64,000 bases of DNA, from assembly GCA_039975755.1 (NCBI GenBank), contig JBDWGM010000008.1, positions 1 to 64,000 of the forward strand. The letters are read 5' to 3'. Both the position numbers and the translations under genes were made by a program. The notes beneath the pieces are model-generated. The model had not been told where the DNA came from. It worked only from the letters and a program-made list of their open reading frames with translations, and made no database searches. Shown one piece after another: positions 8,288-17,235 of this stretch; the stretch's first letter is position 1; the number at the start of each line of letters is the position of its first letter. The stretch comes from JABSSA01 sp039975755 (GTDB lineage: Bacteria; Pseudomonadota; Alphaproteobacteria; Rhodobacterales; Rhodobacteraceae).

Positions 8288-8310
8288 ATGTCGCCGCAAA
8301 GTGGCGGCAT
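8288..8310. terminator. Hairpin between convergent genes
   Basis: ATGTCGCCGC-AAA-GTGGCGGCAT forms a ten-pair stem with two wobble pairs between the convergent hydrolase and acetyltransferase genes. A TTAAAAT follows on the minus strand and GATTTTA precedes it on the plus strand, so it may terminate both transcripts. Confidence 0.4.
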
Positions 8311-8324
8311 TAGACGCAACGGGC

Positions 8325-8906
8325 TCAAAGGTCTTTGATCCAAAACTGTAGTGGTTTTTGTGTTTCGTTGACCTGCCCAATGTCTTTCCAAGAAAACCGT
8401 GCAACGACCCCGTCAAGGGGTTCATATCCCCGCGCACGCCAGAATTGGTCCATGGGAGTGTAACTCCGTGGCATCAAAGGGTGGCCAGGGTTGCGGACCA
8501 CAGAGCAAAAGCAGATGTGCTTAAACCCCAATTCGCGTGCATGTAATTCCCGCAAAAAGAAGAACTGTTTGCCGATACCTTTTTTCCTGTATCGACGCAA
8601 AAGGATGCTTTCCCCGCAATAGAACACGTCAGACAGCGACAGCGTGCTGTTGTGAAACGCGTCGATAAGACCGCTTTCCACTTCTAAAAGTGGCACACCT
8701 GTGCTGGCACCGACAAGCCAACTGCCATCAAACGCACCGAGCACGATTGCATTTTGATTGCCTCTGTAGGCTTCAAAGTACTGTTTTTCGTATTCTAAGC
8801 TTGTCGCATGGAGATACGGCCAATCGTGATATGCCCCGAGACGCAACCGGGCAATATCGTCCACCGCGTCGTCGAGTACGTCACCTGTAAGAAGTTCGAC
8901 TAGCAT
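8325..8906 (-). CDS. GNAT-family N-acetyltransferase
   Basis: The 193-residue product has the GNAT layout: a hydrophobic strand AIVLGAFDGSWLVGASTG, then FYCGESILLRRYRKKGIGKQFF with the acetyl-CoA pyrophosphate-binding motif R-x-x-G-I-G (RKKGIGK), and a later strand KHICFCSVVR. The tail SWKDIGQVNETQKPLQFWIK resembles uncharacterised GNAT proteins that end in a WxK or MxK motif. The acceptor substrate cannot be told. It is a single gene on the minus strand downstream of a 330-base gap. Confidence 0.8.
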   Translation of the reverse strand: MLVELLTGDVLDDAVDDIARLRLGAYHDWPYLHATSLEYEKQYFEAYRGNQNAIVLGAFDGSWLVGASTGVPLLEVESGLIDAFHNSTLSLSDVFYCGESILLRRYRKKGIGKQFFFLRELHARELGFKHICFCSVVRNPGHPLMPRSYTPMDQFWRARGYEPLDGVVARFSWKDIGQVNETQKPLQFWIKDL

Positions 8907-9238
8907 TATGCTTCACTCTGCGCAGACCACTGGCGCATATTTAAATGGGAGTAACATTTCAAAATTATCCACCGCCAAATTCAATCGCTTTTTGCAACCA
9001 AAGAGTTGGTTTTACCTTTGTAAACAGGGCAATTGTGTTCCACAGAAAATGAGCCTCTTGAACGACAAAACAAAGCCATTCCACAGAGCGTTTTCATTTA
9101 CGAAGATTACCAAAACGTAAAGCTGGCCCTGTGACGGCCTTTAAGAGCGTACAAATTTCTAGGTAGGTATTTTTGCCACAGCTTGCATCACACCGATGCC
9201 TACAAAAGGTGCAAATCGGTCTGCAATCTTGTGTTTAT
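8907..9238. other. AT-rich gap without recognisable gene
   Basis: This stretch separates the acetyltransferase start from the end of the hisD-UPF0262-phosphatase operon. It is AT-rich, holds only short open frames without family resemblance, and shows no convincing hairpin terminator. In related genomes infA follows the phosphatase gene as I recall; it is not found here. Confidence 0.5.
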
Positions 9239-9697
9239 TCAACAGTTGTCGGGCGCACCCCACCGTCGGGTCAGGTGCGCAATCACTTGATCGCGCGCCG
9301 CACGGTATTGTTCCAGCTTTGCCTCGCGCGTTTCACCCAGACCTGTTGGATCAAGGATCGGCCAATATTCGACTTCGAGATGGTAAAACCGGGTCAGTTC
9401 CAATGCGCGCCGCTGGGATGCCGGGCTAAGAGCGACGATCAGGTCAAATGAACTGAGATCATCCCCCCAATTTTCCATTTCGTCAAAGCTGCGGGATTTG
9501 TGGCGCGACAGTTCAACGCCCATTTCCTGGCAGACCGCGATTGAAAACCCATCGATTTCCATATCGTTTTTGACACCGACAGATTGCACATACGTGCCGG
9601 TGCCATAGTATTTTTTCATGATACCTTCTGCCATCGGTGAACGCACCGCGTTGTGGTCGCAGCAAAAAAGTACAGATTGCGGAAGCGCCTGAGACAT
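9239..9697 (-). CDS. Low-molecular-weight protein-tyrosine-phosphatase-like protein
   Basis: The 152-residue protein has the phosphatase P-loop C-x5-R as CDHNAVRSP near residues 13-21 and the general-acid DP motif in WPILDPTG near residue 118. Both are required for the cysteine-phosphate mechanism of the LMW-PTP/arsenate-reductase fold, so activity as a phosphatase or arsenate reductase is possible. The gene follows UPF0262 directly (stop TAG abuts the ATG) and ends the operon that begins with hisD. This order is a conserved Rhodobacterales arrangement as I recall. The ribosome site GGGGGAT lies within the end of the upstream gene. Confidence 0.88.
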   Translation of the reverse strand: MSQALPQSVLFCCDHNAVRSPMAEGIMKKYYGTGTYVQSVGVKNDMEIDGFSIAVCQEMGVELSRHKSRSFDEMENWGDDLSSFDLIVALSPASQRRALELTRFYHLEVEYWPILDPTGLGETREAKLEQYRAARDQVIAHLTRRWGAPDNC

Positions 9698-10186
9698 CTA
9701 TCCCCCGAAATGCAGCACGCAAATGAGCGTAAACAGGCGGCGGGCTGTGTCTTTGTCGATCTCAACCTTGCCATCAAGACGTTCTTGCAAAACCCGGCTG
9801 CCTTCGTTGTGAATGCCACGGCGGGCCATGTCGATTGTTTCAATCTGGCTGGGCGGCAGCTTTTTCACAGCTTCAAAATAGCTTTCGCAAATCTGAAAGT
9901 AATCCTTAACGACCTGGCGAAACGGACCAAGCGACAGATGAAATTCCGCAGCGCTTTCTTTGGCTTCGGTATTCACATCAAAGACCAGCCGTTTGTCACG
10001 AATGGACAGCTGCAGGTGATAGGGACCTGCGGGCACCGGGCGGTCGTCGCGATTGGGCAAAACAAAGCTGTTGTCTTCGAGCAAATCAAAAATAGCGACT
10101 TGGCGCTCTTGTTCGATTTCTGGGGTTGGCGGCGGCAAATTGGCGTCGTCCAACGCGATATGAGAGATGCGGGTCATGAGCGTCAT
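9698..10186 (-). CDS. UPF0262 family protein
   Basis: This 162-residue protein matches the alphaproteobacterial UPF0262 family: RISHIALDD at the start, EIEQERQVAIFDLLEDN, VPAGPYHLQLS and the closing FTLICVLHFGG are recognisable. Its biochemical role is unknown. It sits between hisD and the LMW phosphatase gene, its usual place. Two possible ATG starts lie three codons apart; the first is used. No signal peptide or membrane segment is visible, so it should be cytoplasmic. Confidence 0.92.
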   Translation of the reverse strand: MTLMTRISHIALDDANLPPPTPEIEQERQVAIFDLLEDNSFVLPNRDDRPVPAGPYHLQLSIRDKRLVFDVNTEAKESAAEFHLSLGPFRQVVKDYFQICESYFEAVKKLPPSQIETIDMARRGIHNEGSRVLQERLDGKVEIDKDTARRLFTLICVLHFGG

Positions 10187-10270
10187 AGGTTTCTATATTT
10201 CAAGACTTATGCCTTAGAGCGTGTCGGTGAATACGGCAAGTAATCGGCGAGATTCGCAAGCCGAAACGGT

Positions 10271-11572
10271 TTAACTGTTCAATTTATTCAAACGTGCCCG
10301 AACAGACAGGCCATGTGCTTGCAAGCTTTCGGATTGGGCGAGCGTTTCCGCGCTTGGGCCGATGGCGTGCAACGCTTCGGGGGACATTTTCGCAAGCGTC
10401 GTGCGTTTGACGAAATCCATCACAGACAAGCCGGACGAAAACCGGGCAGATCGCGCCGTGGGCAACACGTGGTTGGGTCCGCCGATATAGTCGCCGATGG
10501 CTTCGGGGGTCCATTGCCCAAGAAAGATCGCCCCTGCATGGATGATCTGTTCGCTGAGGGCGTCGGGGTCGGCCACGCATAATTCAAGGTGTTCGGGGGC
10601 GATGCGGTCAGACAGCTGGGCGGCGATGTCCAGTGATGGAACGGTAATGACCGCGCCATAGTCGCGCCAGCTGGCCCGGGCGATGGCGCGGCGTTCGAGT
10701 GTTTCCAGACGGGCCGAAATTGCGTCGGCAACGGCTTGACCAAAGGCTGCATCGGTTGTGATCAGCAGGGATTGCGCGCTTTCGTCATGTTCCGCTTGGC
10801 TGAGCATATCCAGCGCGATCCAATCGGGATCGTTATCGGCATCTGCAATCACGAGGATCTCGGACGGGCCTGCGATCATATCGATCCCGACGCGCCCAAA
10901 CACGCGGCGTTTGGCGGCCGCGACAAAGGCGTTGCCGGGGCCGGTGATTTTATCAACAGGCGCGATGGTTTGTGTGCCATAGGCCAAAGCGGCAATCGCT
11001 TGTGCGCCGCCGATGCGGTAAATTTCGTCAACGCCAGACAGCTGCGCCGCCAGCAAGACCAGTGGATTGATCTCTCCGTCTGGGGTTGGGACGGTCACGG
11101 CCAAGCGGCCCACGCCCGCAACCTTTGCCGGTATCGCGTTCATCAGCAGAGAGGATGGATAGGTCGCCAGCCCACCGGGCACATAAAGGCCTGCCGCGGA
11201 CACGGGCGTCCAGCGCCAACCCAATGTTGCGCCTGCTGCGTCAACCCAGCTTTCGTCCTGTGGCATTTGGCGTGCGTGATAGGCCCGGATGCGATCTGCG
11301 GCCAATTCCAAGGCGGCGCGTTCTTCGGGTGACACTTTGGCGATGGCGGCATTGGCTTCGGCGGGGCTGATCATCATCGTATCCGGTGTCAGAGCGATCC
11401 GATCAAAGCGTTCGGTCAGCTCAATAACGGCTGTGTCCCCGCGCGTGCGCACGTCATGAATGATCGCCGCCACGGTTTCATCGACATCTGGGCTGTCTTC
11501 ACGTTTTGCTGAGAGCAGCTTGGAAAATTGCGACTCAAAGTCGATTTGATCATAGTCTAGGAAACAGGGCAT
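10271..11572 (-). CDS. hisD: Histidinol dehydrogenase
   Basis: HisD carries out the last two steps of histidine synthesis, oxidising L-histidinol to L-histidine with two NAD+ and a zinc ion. The 433-residue product has full family length. Recognisable stretches are AGLYVPGGLATYPSSLLMN, RIGGAQAIAALAYGT, DKITGPGNAFVAAAKR, GIDMIAGPSEILV, LSQAEHDESAQS and APEHLEL, which include the glutamate and histidine catalytic pair and zinc ligands. It heads the operon with UPF0262 and the LMW phosphatase. An amidase gene diverges 60 bases upstream. In related genomes DUF2948 and murA lie directly upstream; here they are 13 kb away. Confidence 0.97.
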   Translation of the reverse strand: MPCFLDYDQIDFESQFSKLLSAKREDSPDVDETVAAIIHDVRTRGDTAVIELTERFDRIALTPDTMMISPAEANAAIAKVSPEERAALELAADRIRAYHARQMPQDESWVDAAGATLGWRWTPVSAAGLYVPGGLATYPSSLLMNAIPAKVAGVGRLAVTVPTPDGEINPLVLLAAQLSGVDEIYRIGGAQAIAALAYGTQTIAPVDKITGPGNAFVAAAKRRVFGRVGIDMIAGPSEILVIADADNDPDWIALDMLSQAEHDESAQSLLITTDAAFGQAVADAISARLETLERRAIARASWRDYGAVITVPSLDIAAQLSDRIAPEHLELCVADPDALSEQIIHAGAIFLGQWTPEAIGDYIGGPNHVLPTARSARFSSGLSVMDFVKRTTLAKMSPEALHAIGPSAETLAQSESLQAHGLSVRARLNKLNS

Positions 11573-11632
11573 TCGCAGATCCTTTCATGCGCCCTGATAA
11601 CGGGGAGGCTCGGGAGCCTCAAGGGAGGTTGA

Positions 11633-13042
11633 ATGTCTGAGATCCTGCGTTGGAGCGCTGTGGAAACGGTTGAGCGTCTAAAGGCGCGTGATGTGAGTGC
11701 GGTTGAGGTGACCACAACGCATTTGGCGCGGCTGGACGCCGTCAATCCGGACATCAACGCCATTGTGGATCGTGTTCCCGATGCATTGGACATGGCGCGC
11801 GGTATTGACGAGGGGCGGCGCGCGCCTGGCGTGCTGCACGGCGCGCCGATCACGACAAAGATCAACGCGGATCAGGTTGGGCTGGTCAACACCAATGGAT
11901 TTGCGGCCTTGGCCAACAATTTCAGCCCGGATGATTCCGCTGTCGTGGCCAATTTGCGGCGTGAGGGCGCGGTGATATTGGGGCGGACCAACACGCCAGA
12001 GATGAGCCTGCGCTGGTGCACATCCAATCCGCATCACGGAACGACATTGAACCCGTGGAATGCCGCCATTACCCCCGGTGGATCGTCGGGCGGGGCGTCG
12101 TCGTCCTTGGCCTCGGGCATCGGAGTGGTTGCCCATGGCAATGATCTGGGCGGGTCAGTGCGCTATCCGGCCTATTGCTGTGGTCTGGCGGGGCTAAAGC
12201 CGTCGCGTGGACGTATCCCGGCCTTTAACCCATCTGCCCCCAAAGACCGCCCCGAAATGACCATGGCGTTTTCGGTCCAAGGGCCGTTGGGGCGGTCGGT
12301 GGCCGATGTAAAACTGGGGCTGGCAGCGATGCGCGGGTTCCATCCTGGCGATCCCAATTGGACAGCCGCACCTGCCAATGGTCGGACACGCGCCAAGGGC
12401 CCCTTGCGCGTTGGTATTGTGCACGATCCCTTTGATGCGGCCACCCACGAGGCTGTCAAACGATCCGTGGACAAGGCTGCCGCTGCTGCTGAGGCCGCTG
12501 GCATGGACGTCAGCCAATTTGCCCTGCCCGAAGCGGAACGTGTTGCCGAAATCTGGGGACAGCTTTTGTTTACAGAGACCGAGATGATGTATGGTGCATT
12601 CTTACGCGACAACGGGTCAGATAACCTGTTGCGTTGGATCGGCGCTTTTACCGATTATTTCGAATGCCTGGATCTGAACGGGTATATCGAGGCGATGGCC
12701 GAACGCGCCCGGTTGCAAAGGCTGTGGGCCACGATTTGGGATGACATCGACGTTTTGATCATGCCGACATCATTGATCCCGCCGTTTGAGAACGATCTGG
12801 ATTTCAATGATCCCAGCAAAGCACCTGAGATCATCGCGGCGCAAAAACCGTTATGTGTGGTCAACACTCTGGGCCTGCCCGCCTTGGCGATCCCAACCCA
12901 TGTTGAGGACGGCATTCCATTGGGTATTCAGATCATGGGACCGATGCATGACGATGACGCGGTTTTGGAAGCAGGCCTGCAGATCGAAGCCGCGTTGGAT
13001 GCGCATGTGATCAAGCAAATGCCTGGCAGCTTGTGGGCCTGA
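11633..13042 (+). CDS. Amidase signature family hydrolase
   Basis: The 469-residue protein belongs to the amidase signature family, which uses a Ser-cisSer-Lys triad. The lysine lies in GAPITTKINAD near residue 80, the cis-serine in PGGSSGGASS near 155 and the nucleophile region in GNDLGGSVRYPA near 180. Family length is normal and no signal peptide is present, so it is cytoplasmic. GGGAGG before the ATG is a good ribosome site. Substrate cannot be read from sequence. The locus also holds an enamidase-like amidohydrolase, so an amide intermediate of the same pathway is conceivable. It is not GatA: there is no gatB or gatC nearby. Confidence 0.9.
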   Translation: MSEILRWSAVETVERLKARDVSAVEVTTTHLARLDAVNPDINAIVDRVPDALDMARGIDEGRRAPGVLHGAPITTKINADQVGLVNTNGFAALANNFSPDDSAVVANLRREGAVILGRTNTPEMSLRWCTSNPHHGTTLNPWNAAITPGGSSGGASSSLASGIGVVAHGNDLGGSVRYPAYCCGLAGLKPSRGRIPAFNPSAPKDRPEMTMAFSVQGPLGRSVADVKLGLAAMRGFHPGDPNWTAAPANGRTRAKGPLRVGIVHDPFDAATHEAVKRSVDKAAAAAEAAGMDVSQFALPEAERVAEIWGQLLFTETEMMYGAFLRDNGSDNLLRWIGAFTDYFECLDLNGYIEAMAERARLQRLWATIWDDIDVLIMPTSLIPPFENDLDFNDPSKAPEIIAAQKPLCVVNTLGLPALAIPTHVEDGIPLGIQIMGPMHDDDAVLEAGLQIEAALDAHVIKQMPGSLWA

Positions 13043-13330
13043 ACCGGACCCAGGTGTGACCCGCGTCAACTTTTGGCCAAACTGACCGTCGTGGCGTTTC
13101 AAATTGGATGGCGCAGAAAGAGCTGCGCATCCCCAAAGGATGGCCAGTCGCTTGTCTGTAAGGTTGCCACAGCCTCTCGGTGAAAAATCTATTTCCACAA
13201 AACCGACATTGGCAGATTGTGCAGCGAACGGCGGTTGTGAGTCCGGAGTGACGGATGCTGCACCCTGCGCAGATGTCCGCTTTTCTTGGACGAGTTGAAT
13301 GACCCCCGAGCGTTCATTAGATTAGATGGC

Positions 13331-14083
13331 ATGGACAGGCAAATTGCTCACCCCGACGTAAAGACTCCGATCAAGACCTGGTACAAAGGTCACTACGAGC
13401 ATGCGTTTTTGGCTCTATATCCCTTCTACAGAATTATCTCGGCAAACCCGATGCGTTCGCAAGATGCACCGTATGAACGCATATTGCGTTGGGATGAAAG
13501 ACCTGACGACTTTGGTGAGATTATGAAATTGAGGGGTGAAACGATCAGATGGAGTGAGGTGCACGAAACTGTGGCACCTGAAATTTCAAAGAATGACTTT
13601 TATCTTGCGGTCTGGCTGTCAGCCGGCCTCGGTTATGCCGAACGGGCAAACATTGCACTTCAACAGAAAATTGCCGATTTTTGCGAGGCGGAGAATATCT
13701 ATCTGCCTGAGGAAGACTTTATTCCGGCGATACTTCATCCCGCCGTTGGTAGATTCCTCGCTCCTTTTGAAAATCAAAGGATCGTAGCGTACAACGAATT
13801 CAGAGATCATTCCGTTGAGTTATCTTTGTCGTGTTTTCAAGAACAGGCACCTACAGCTTTCTTGCCTCAAGCGACGACAAGTAACGATATATGGGCTATA
13901 CATGTACCCGATCCGGGCATTCTTATAACTTCGGCCGATGAAGGAACGGAAGCACTGATTGCCATGACCGACGCCGCATTTAGGCAGTCTGATCCGCGAG
14001 AGTTTTTTGAAACAGAGACGGTAACCGAAGGTATGTACTATGACTGGCTGAATCCAATCGATTTCTTTGCCCGGAACGGCTAG
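13331..14083 (+). CDS. Uncharacterised protein, 250 residues
   Basis: I do not recognise this family. The sequence is soluble, acidic and aromatic-rich, with WYKGHYEHAFLALYPFYRI near the start and FFETETVTEGMYYDWLNPID near the end; no signal peptide, membrane helix or known catalytic motif stands out. I chose the ATG giving MDRQIAHPDVKT; an in-frame TTG 15 codons upstream is an alternative, and neither has a clear ribosome site. Codon use is somewhat more AT-rich than in the amidase gene before it, in keeping with an accessory gene. It stands between the amidase and a gene-poor gap. Confidence 0.6.
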   Translation: MDRQIAHPDVKTPIKTWYKGHYEHAFLALYPFYRIISANPMRSQDAPYERILRWDERPDDFGEIMKLRGETIRWSEVHETVAPEISKNDFYLAVWLSAGLGYAERANIALQQKIADFCEAENIYLPEEDFIPAILHPAVGRFLAPFENQRIVAYNEFRDHSVELSLSCFQEQAPTAFLPQATTSNDIWAIHVPDPGILITSADEGTEALIAMTDAAFRQSDPREFFETETVTEGMYYDWLNPIDFFARNG

Positions 14084-14602
14084 CAGGCTTTCAGGCTATT
14101 TCAACATTCTATGTGCGATAGAGCGAACTATGAACGGCATGGATAACCCAATGCAGCCAATGGCGCAGCTGCAGCGAAAGCTAACTTTGTCTCGCAAAGC
14201 CGACCTTGGAGGCGCGTGTTTTTGATGTCCGCTTTTTGGTGTGAACCACCCCGCACTCTTGTTGATGTAATCTCTTTAAGACCGGGCCCAAACGTGAGCG
14301 AGATTGGGGTGGCAAATGATTGACGATTTGCAAGGGCTTTGATCGGCGCGGCGGATCGAAAGCTGAGATATTTGCGCCAACTGTGTTCGACTTACGTCTG
14401 AGTGGTGGCTTGTTGGCGCAAATATCAGGCGCAGTGTCCTTGGTGCATTCTGGGAGGCAAGATGCACCCGTACGCTGCGGTCGTGACGTGAAGACTTGCG
14501 AATATCAGAGCGGGCCGTTGTCGTTTGACTATGCCCAAATTTACCGTCGCACGTCTTTGGCCTTTGATGTGCCCTGCGGCATAGGATCAAAGGCCAGTTT
14601 TA
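14084..14602. other. Gene-poor gap
   Basis: No frame here shows family resemblance or a credible ribosome site. The phrase GATGTCCGCTTTT occurs near 14222 and nearly the same phrase near 13270, before the previous gene, so the gap may hold remnants of a dispersed intergenic repeat. Confidence 0.4.
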
Positions 14603-15121
14603 TCAAACGGTCCCTCGTGCAGGGCGTTTGTGTTCGATGTTGAATTTCATCCCATCCAACAGTTCGTCCAGATCAGGGCGGGCCGCCGGACCATTGGACA
14701 AGCAAACCACCTGATTGACGCCATCGGGACGCACACAGAAGATTGCAGGTTCTGAGAAGCGGCGATCTGTTTCGTCTGGGGACAGCGGATCTGAAATGTA
14801 GACGCCCAGCTTTTCCATTTGCTCTTCGCTGAGGTCATAGCCGATGTCGAAGGTCCAACCGTATTCCTCAACGTCTTGCAGGGCTTTGCTTTCTGGATCG
14901 GCAGACACCACGACGACATCAAATCCGGCGTCTTCCCAATCACCCGTGCGCTGTTCCAGAGCGTTCAGGTATTTTTTACAGCGTCCGCAATGCTTGCCAC
15001 GGTAGACCATGAACAAGGTGTAACGGTCTTTGGTGCCGCCGACTTCAAGCGTACCGCCGCCCAATTTGCTGAAGGAGAGTTGCGGTAGAAGGCCGCCGGC
15101 CTCGGGTTTTGTATTCATCAT
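14603..15121 (-). CDS. Redoxin (AhpC/TSA-like) protein with CxxC
   Basis: The 172-residue protein has a thioredoxin-fold layout: TLFMVYRGKHCGRCKKYLNA places a CGRC motif where peroxiredoxin-like proteins have their active cysteine, followed by FDVVVVSADPESKA and PAIFCVRPDGV. It resembles AhpC/TSA-type redoxins that reduce peroxides or disulphides. No signal peptide is present. The start used gives MMNTKPEAG, because GAAAGG lies seven bases upstream; an ATG two codons earlier is too close to that site, and a TTG further up lacks support. It follows the TRAP transporter genes only by position, with opposite neighbours, so a functional link is uncertain. Confidence 0.75.
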   Translation of the reverse strand: MMNTKPEAGGLLPQLSFSKLGGGTLEVGGTKDRYTLFMVYRGKHCGRCKKYLNALEQRTGDWEDAGFDVVVVSADPESKALQDVEEYGWTFDIGYDLSEEQMEKLGVYISDPLSPDETDRRFSEPAIFCVRPDGVNQVVCLSNGPAARPDLDELLDGMKFNIEHKRPARGTV

Positions 15122-15203
15122 AGTCATGCCTTTCGCCTGATGAGTAAAATTCAAAGGAGGGACGAGAGTCAGGAAACCCCGACCCCCGTCCCAGGGAGAA
15201 CAG

Positions 15204-16544
15204 TTAATGCAGAAGCAAAGTGGTTATTTCCGGGAACATCATCATGACCATCAACACCAGGATCTGGATGCCGATGAATGGCAAAAAGCCCTTGAAGATG
15301 TCCGCCAAAGAGATGTCTGGCGGTGCCACGGATTTAAGATAGAACGCCGCCGGTCCAAACGGTGGGCTGAGAAAGCTGACCTGCATATTGATGCAGAACA
15401 GAATACCGAACCACACCGAAACATGGGAAGGTGACAAGTTGCCCAGCAGGCCGATATCGGCCGGGTCCATACCCGCCACAATCGGCAAGAAGACTGGCAT
15501 CACCAGCAACACGATCCCGATCCAATCGAGCAAAGCCCCGAGGAACAAGAAGATCACCATCATGACCAGAATGATGCCCATAGGAGGCACATCCAGTCCA
15601 AGGATCAGACCCGCGATAAAGGTTGGGCCACCCGCAAGCGAATAGGCTCCGGCAAGGGCTGTTGCACCGAATGTGACCCACATGATTGTCCCGGTTGAGC
15701 GCATTGTGCGTTGCAGCGCTTCCATGAACAGCGACATCGACATTTCGCCGCGCAGCGTGATCAACAACAATGTCCCGATACACCCGATTGCCGCAGCTTC
15801 GGTGATGCCGGTAATGCCGCCATAGATCGACCCAAGGATCGCGCCGACCAAAAGCATCGGTGGAAGCAGCCCTTTGAGGGCGATGATTTTGTCGCGCAAG
15901 GTGACTTCGAAATCGAGTTCAGGAAGGGGCGCGTCTTGGGGGCGCAAGTGGGCGCGGATCGAGATGTAGACGATATAGCTGAACCCGAGAAGCAAACCCG
16001 GAATGATCGCCGCCTTGAACAGGGAATGGATCGAGGTTTCTGTCACCACGCCGTAGATGATCAACACGATGGATGGTGGGATCATTGTGCCCAGCGAACC
16101 CGCCGCACAGATTGTTCCGCATGCGAGGTGCTTGTCATAGTTTAGGCGCAGCATTTGCGGCAGAGCAACAAGGCCAAGCAACACGATTTCGCCGCCGATG
16201 ATACCTGACATTGCTGCCATGATCATCGCCATAACGGATGTCACGATGGCGATGCCGCCTTTTGTGCGGGACATCCAGACGCTCATCGAGTCGTACATGT
16301 CTTTGGCTATGTTACTTCGTTCCAATAACATAGCCATGAATATGAACAGCGGAACCGCCAGCAAGGCGTGTTCGATGGTCAGATCGTACATCCGTTGTCC
16401 GAGGATGAAAAACCCACGGTCACCCAGCTTCCAATAGGCGACAAGCACGCCCAAAAAGCCCGAGGCAAACCCAAGCGGAACACCAATAGCCAACAGGATA
16501 ATAATGCCCAAAACGAGCAGAAGTGAAAGTTCTGCGATACCCAA
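15204..16544 (-). CDS. dctM: TRAP transporter large permease, DctM
   Basis: DctM is the 12-helix ion-coupled channel of a tripartite TRAP importer, in the inner membrane. The 446-residue product has family length and typical stretches such as FIFMAMLLERSNIA, GSLGTMIPPSIVLIIYG, and FLGALLDWIGIVLLVMPVFLPI. The start codon is TTG, supported by a GGAGG placed eight bases upstream within the end of dctQ; the dctQ stop TAG abuts it. The set is DctP-DctQ-DctM on the minus strand. Substrate is a small organic acid or related compound by family; the sequence alone does not tell which. Confidence 0.93.
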   Translation of the reverse strand: MGIAELSLLLVLGIIILLAIGVPLGFASGFLGVLVAYWKLGDRGFFILGQRMYDLTIEHALLAVPLFIFMAMLLERSNIAKDMYDSMSVWMSRTKGGIAIVTSVMAMIMAAMSGIIGGEIVLLGLVALPQMLRLNYDKHLACGTICAAGSLGTMIPPSIVLIIYGVVTETSIHSLFKAAIIPGLLLGFSYIVYISIRAHLRPQDAPLPELDFEVTLRDKIIALKGLLPPMLLVGAILGSIYGGITGITEAAAIGCIGTLLLITLRGEMSMSLFMEALQRTMRSTGTIMWVTFGATALAGAYSLAGGPTFIAGLILGLDVPPMGIILVMMVIFLFLGALLDWIGIVLLVMPVFLPIVAGMDPADIGLLGNLSPSHVSVWFGILFCINMQVSFLSPPFGPAAFYLKSVAPPDISLADIFKGFLPFIGIQILVLMVMMMFPEITTLLLH

Positions 16545-17180
16545 CTACACATCCTCCGGCGGGGCCAAAGGCGCGTCGCGGCGCCAATCGACAATAAGAT
16601 TGTTAATCGCCTGAATGCTCATCCATACACAGACGATACAAATCAATGGCTTCATGATGGCCGGGATTGGCGGGTTCCAAGCTGAGCCATACAGTTCCCA
16701 GGAACTGAACTTGCGCATGGCGTTTTCCCAGTATCCCCAGGACACCGCCCAGCAAAAGGTGCAAACGCAAGCCGTCCCCAACGCGTCCATGACGCGCTGT
16801 GCATTGCGGTTGATGATGTCATAAACGATGGTCACCCGGATATGCGTGCGTTGCTGCATCGCATAGAGCCCCGCGACCAGAAAGATCACACCGCCGAGCC
16901 AGCGCGACAGTTCTTCGACCCAGATTGTCGGGCGCGCGAACACGTAGCGCATGATGACTTCAAACAGCATAATGCCCATGATGACTGCGACGACAAACAT
17001 CAACAGAGATGAAATCCGCAATGTCACATGATCGACAATCGTCAGTGGTGGGCTTTCAGCGCCATGAAGCCCACGCGACAGCATGGGCACGAATTTCGGC
17101 GCGATGATAAACATCCAAAAGAGCGTTAGCCCCCCGAGGGATGCCACCCAAAGATAGCCAGATGGGTCAAGTGTTGGCAT
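16545..17180 (-). CDS. dctQ: TRAP transporter small permease, DctQ
   Basis: DctQ is the small four-helix membrane subunit that pairs with DctM. The 211-residue product has hydrophobic stretches at about residues 10-30, 55-80, 90-110, 130-150 and 170-195; the family motif-like FEVIMRYVFARPTIWVEELS is clear. It is longer than the common 160-170 residues because of an extra N-terminal hydrophobic segment (LWVASLGGLTLFWMFIIAP). It lies 55 bases after dctP, separated by a strong hairpin. Confidence 0.9.
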   Translation of the reverse strand: MPTLDPSGYLWVASLGGLTLFWMFIIAPKFVPMLSRGLHGAESPPLTIVDHVTLRISSLLMFVVAVIMGIMLFEVIMRYVFARPTIWVEELSRWLGGVIFLVAGLYAMQQRTHIRVTIVYDIINRNAQRVMDALGTACVCTFCWAVSWGYWENAMRKFSSWELYGSAWNPPIPAIMKPLICIVCVWMSIQAINNLIVDWRRDAPLAPPEDV

Positions 17181-17203
17181 GAATTCGGCTTTCTGATGTG
17201 AAA

Positions 17204-17228
17204 TGGAGCGGCGGTGGCCGCCGCTCCA
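17204..17228 (-). promoter_or_regulatory. Strong intercistronic hairpin between dctP and dctQ
   Basis: TGGAGCGGCGG-N3-CCGCCGCTCCA is an 11-bp perfect stem with a three-base loop, placed eight bases after the dctP stop codon. No U-run follows. The expected effect is 3' protection of the dctP message or partial termination, giving more binding protein than permease. Confidence 0.75.
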
Positions 17229-17235
17229 CGTTCGA

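Noticed and set aside
8908..9120. A 70-codon frame in the gap after the acetyltransferase gene as infA or another small gene
   Set aside because: The sequence does not resemble IF-1 or any known small protein; infA is not present here.
13260..14240. Repeated phrase GATGTCCGCTTTT as a mobile element end
   Set aside because: Only two short imperfect copies were seen, without inverted ends or a transposase.
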